Assembly: GCA_007124105.1 (NCBI GenBank)
Contig: SLFT01000256.1
Coordinates: forward strand, 1 to 8,154
Reading direction: 5' to 3'
DNA length: 8,154 nt
Source of the DNA: Candidatus Hydrogenedentota bacterium
Lineage (GTDB): Bacteria > Hydrogenedentota > Hydrogenedentia > Hydrogenedentales > CAITNO01
Shown: positions 6,901 to 8,154 of the stretch, in pieces
How the letters are laid out: every line of letters starts with the position of its first letter
Position numbering within the stretch: the stretch's first letter is position 1
Made by a program: the position numbers and the translations under genes
Notes under the pieces: model-generated
The model's database searches: none
What the model saw: the letters and a program-made list of their open reading frames with translations, nothing else
What the model was told of the DNA's origin: nothing

Positions 6901-8005
6901 CGGGCGCTGGACCGACCATCGTCAGATACCCAACGATTTCCACCTGCGACGCGCCGAGATGCGCGCCAAGTATGCCTTGATGCCCGAGGACGACACAGAG
7001 GACCCGTTGACGCCGGCGGATTATCCCCGCGATTTTCTGGAACCGACCCCGTCGGAACTTGATAAAACCGTGCCCGATGTGGATGGCTGGCCCTTTACGC
7101 TGGAAGAGGCGCAGGCGCGGCAGGAGTCGCTGGGCGTACAGACGCGGCGTACCCTCGAGCTCGGCGACGGTGTAACCATGGACTTTGTATTGATTCCCGC
7201 CGGCGAATTTGTCATGGGCGGCACGGCGCACCCTGATGAATTGCCCATGACGCCCGTCCACATCGAAGAACCCTTCTGGCTGGGCCTCACCGAGGTGACG
7301 AACCAGCAGTATAACCGCTTCGATCCGGAGCACAATAGCCGGTATATCAACCAGCATCATAAAGACCACACCACCGCCGGTTATCCCGCGAACAAACCGG
7401 AACAACCGGTCATTCGCATTTCCTGGCACGAAGCGCTCGCCTTCTGCGACTGGTTGTCGGAAAGCGTGGGAGAAGCGGCCACCCTGCCCACGGAAGCGCA
7501 GTGGGAGTGGGCCTGCCGCGCAGGCAGCGCTGAGCCATTATTCTTTGGCGACCTGGACACCGACTTCAGCGACTACGCGAACCTCGCGGATTATTCGATG
7601 CGACTGCTCGCCGTACATGGCGTTGATCCCAAACCCATACCCAATCCAAACGAATACCAAAACTTTTTGCCTCAGGACGACCGTTTTGATGACGGGCAGC
7701 GGATAGTAGCCGAGGTTGGCTTGTATCAACCCAATCCCTGGGGCTTGCGCGACATGCACGGCAACGTAAGTGAATGGACGCTCAGCGCCTACAAACCGTA
7801 TCCCTACGATGCCAACGATGGCCGCAACGACCACGACAACAACGACAGGAAAGTAGTGCGCGGCGGCTCCTGGCGTGACCGGCCCATGCGCGCCCGCGCG
7901 GCGTTCCGACTTCCTTACCAGCCCTGGCAAGGCGTGTTCAATGTCGGGTTCCGCGTTGTTATCCCCTATGAAGACGGCGACGAGGTACTGCTCGCCGGAG
8001 AATAA
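3956..8005 (+). CDS. Large secreted protein: hydrazine-synthase-alpha-like propeller, two CxxCH haem sites and SUMF1-like domain
   Basis: The 1349-residue product begins with a signal peptide (hydrophobic core about 7-18, ATA cleavage site at 22-24). Residues 70-202 form a beta-sandwich like those that bind sugars or cap secreted enzymes (SDDGVALWLNDE at 145-156, then NRLLMKIYN). A helical stretch follows to about 370. From about 373 to 800 lies a TolB/PD40-type propeller like the middle region of hydrazine synthase alpha (NWQGNCSLPRRGYDN, FVGDIDLH at 435-442, DNYDAVYLPDDRIIF, WPNSMFYSRPIPGHP). Two c-type haem sites follow, CVGCH at 837-841 and 887-891, the second in a planctomycete-type cytochrome region. 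Residues about 1070-1340 are SUMF1-like (LPTEAQWEWACRAG at 1177-1190, HGNVSEW at 1268-1274, GGSW at 1303-1306), but the catalytic cysteines are replaced. It is probably periplasmic and redox-active or carbohydrate-linked. Similar propeller-cytochrome proteins are common in PVC bacteria; true hydrazine synthesis is not implied. Confidence 0.92.
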   Translation: MTTKRYALVLVLALAALTCCPATATEDNEVARLFAQRDTWAETLLATRANYLRWQTERQASDALDIAPWYATDPVSAKNFDDALFPEHGVDLNSRDDDNRRQWRRRTAWRDGAVHALPAKDHAATYLFRIIISPRNAAVAALIGSDDGVALWLNDELLLSRDIARVAAPNQDEVVLPLKAGENRLLMKIYNRTGGHGFYFALGEDPASPVWEQLARTFPAETAMAQRDLGDGVAQTLLSAPDGLEQIPGMIERVLRDVAPHENALRTELETLRSDDVAPDDPRWLALYTKSGLTRAGVAALQSFNVAALRRAIGHLADAFPDAYPDGAAYLARLDAIEASLPALTEKMATHPDAAAQEIEAIRAFEREALLANPLLDFDQILLVARGENQQGLPQNWQGNCSLPRRGYDNRIALLDMNALDGDMDTLYQPEDSGFVGDIDLHYDADRLLFSMPGSHGRWQIWEMAIDGSALRQVTPGEEPDVDNYDAVYLPDDRIIFDSTRIFQGIPCVGGGDTVANLFRMDNDGGNARQLCFDQDHNWSPVVMNDGRVLFTRWEYSDTAHYFTRLLFSMNPDGTNQMEYYGSNSYWPNSMFYSRPIPGHPTKVVTIVSGHHGVPRMGELVLLDPGKGRHEADGAVQRIPGYGEPVEPIIADYLVDNSWPKFLHPYPLSDQFFLVSCKPTPNAAWGIYLVDAFDNMLLLREEPGDMLLEPIPLRARERPPVVPDRVNLDKDYAEVYLTDVYAGPGLKDVPRGTVKSLRLFAFHYAYPQMGGHEHVGVEGPWDVRRILGTVPVLEDGSAYFTVPANTPIGVLPLDDENKALQVMRSWFTAMPGEVLSCVGCHEPQNMAPPPEATLASRRAPDEIAPWYGRARGFSFHHEVQPVLDRHCVGCHNPEKAELDGRPDFSHHERRGWANFNKSYLALHPYVRRPGPESDYHVQIPLEWHANTSELIQMLEKGHKGVELDAEAWDRLVTWIDLNVPDHGRWTDHRQIPNDFHLRRAEMRAKYALMPEDDTEDPLTPADYPRDFLEPTPSELDKTVPDVDGWPFTLEEAQARQESLGVQTRRTLELGDGVTMDFVLIPAGEFVMGGTAHPDELPMTPVHIEEPFWLGLTEVTNQQYNRFDPEHNSRYINQHHKDHTTAGYPANKPEQPVIRISWHEALAFCDWLSESVGEAATLPTEAQWEWACRAGSAEPLFFGDLDTDFSDYANLADYSMRLLAVHGVDPKPIPNPNEYQNFLPQDDRFDDGQRIVAEVGLYQPNPWGLRDMHGNVSEWTLSAYKPYPYDANDGRNDHDNNDRKVVRGGSWRDRPMRARAAFRLPYQPWQGVFNVGFRVVIPYEDGDEVLLAGE

Positions 8006-8043
8006 ACATGACTGGTGGGTGAAGCGAAGCGCCAATATGCGGA

Positions 8044-8154
8044 CTACGTATTGCGCGGTTCCAGCGTGAAAGCAAACTTCTGCCCGAAGGGCGTTCGATC
8101 CCTGGCGTCAAAAGACAGTACAACTTCGGTAATGGCCGTCAACGGTGTTTCAGC
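8044..8154 (-). CDS. C-terminal end of a converging gene of unknown function (cut by window edge)
   Basis: On the minus strand the frame is open from the window edge to a TAG at 8044-8046, giving the last 36 residues of a product. The sequence (TAITEVVLSFDARDRTPFG, then QKFAFTLEPRNT) has the alternating strand pattern and composition of a real C-terminus, perhaps a beta-sandwich domain. It converges on the large secreted protein with 38 bases between the two stops. No family can be named from so little, and a chance open frame of this length is possible. Confidence 0.5.
   Translation of the reverse strand, partial: AETPLTAITEVVLSFDARDRTPFGQKFAFTLEPRNT

Noticed and set aside
5654..7429. A 591-codon open frame on the minus strand, opposite the large secreted protein
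   Set aside because: It lies wholly inside a gene with clear domain matches on the plus strand. Its translation is rich in Arg, His and Gly, typical of an antisense shadow in GC-rich coding DNA, and shows no motif.
1..8154. CRISPR arrays, tRNA or rRNA genes
   Set aside because: No regularly spaced direct repeats, no tRNA cloverleaf pattern and no rRNA-like conserved stretches were seen on either strand.

Overview
The window looks like a chromosomal piece of a GC-rich bacterium of the Planctomycetota/Verrucomicrobiota/Lentisphaerota/Hydrogenedentota kind. That is an inference from gene content. The clues are a very large secreted protein joining a hydrazine-synthase-alpha-like propeller, a two-CxxCH cytochrome c region and a formylglycine-generating-enzyme-like (SUMF1) domain, plus two Tat-exported proteins and a remnant of a REP-associated (RAYT) transposase. 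No single phylum can be fixed from the sequence. All intact genes start with ATG behind a readable Shine-Dalgarno sequence.

Layout, left to right. (1) 1-824, minus strand: the N-terminal 274 residues of a Tat-exported protein, cut by the window edge. (2) 868-1257, minus strand: the C-terminal half of a RAYT transposase with its HuH half gone. (3) 1325-1969 and 1962-2846, plus strand: a tight two-gene operon with an 8-bp overlap, coding for a DhaL-type kinase subunit and an LsrF-type class I aldolase/thiolase. (4) 2847-3139: a 293-bp intergenic region with five separate dyad symmetries. (5) 3140-3796, plus: a small Tat-exported cupin resembling D-lyxose isomerases. (6) 3797-3955: a 159-bp gap. 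(7) 3956-8005, plus: the 1349-residue multidomain secreted cytochrome. (8) 8044-8154, minus: the last 36 codons of a converging gene cut by the right edge.

How the genes may fit together. DhaL transfers phosphate to dihydroxyacetone-type substrates only with a DhaK partner, and none is visible here. LsrF cleaves or thiolyses a five-carbon phospho-diketone to DHAP and acetyl-CoA in AI-2 breakdown. The downstream cupin has the metal-ligand pattern of sugar isomerases. Together they suggest a small module for an unidentified ketose or phosphoketose. The link between the cytoplasmic pair and the exported cupin and cytochrome rests on proximity and shared strand only. The best candidates for something undescribed are the DhaL-LsrF pairing without DhaK/LsrK, the Tat-exported isomerase-like cupin, and the propeller-cytochrome-SUMF1 fusion whose SUMF1 domain lacks the catalytic cysteines.
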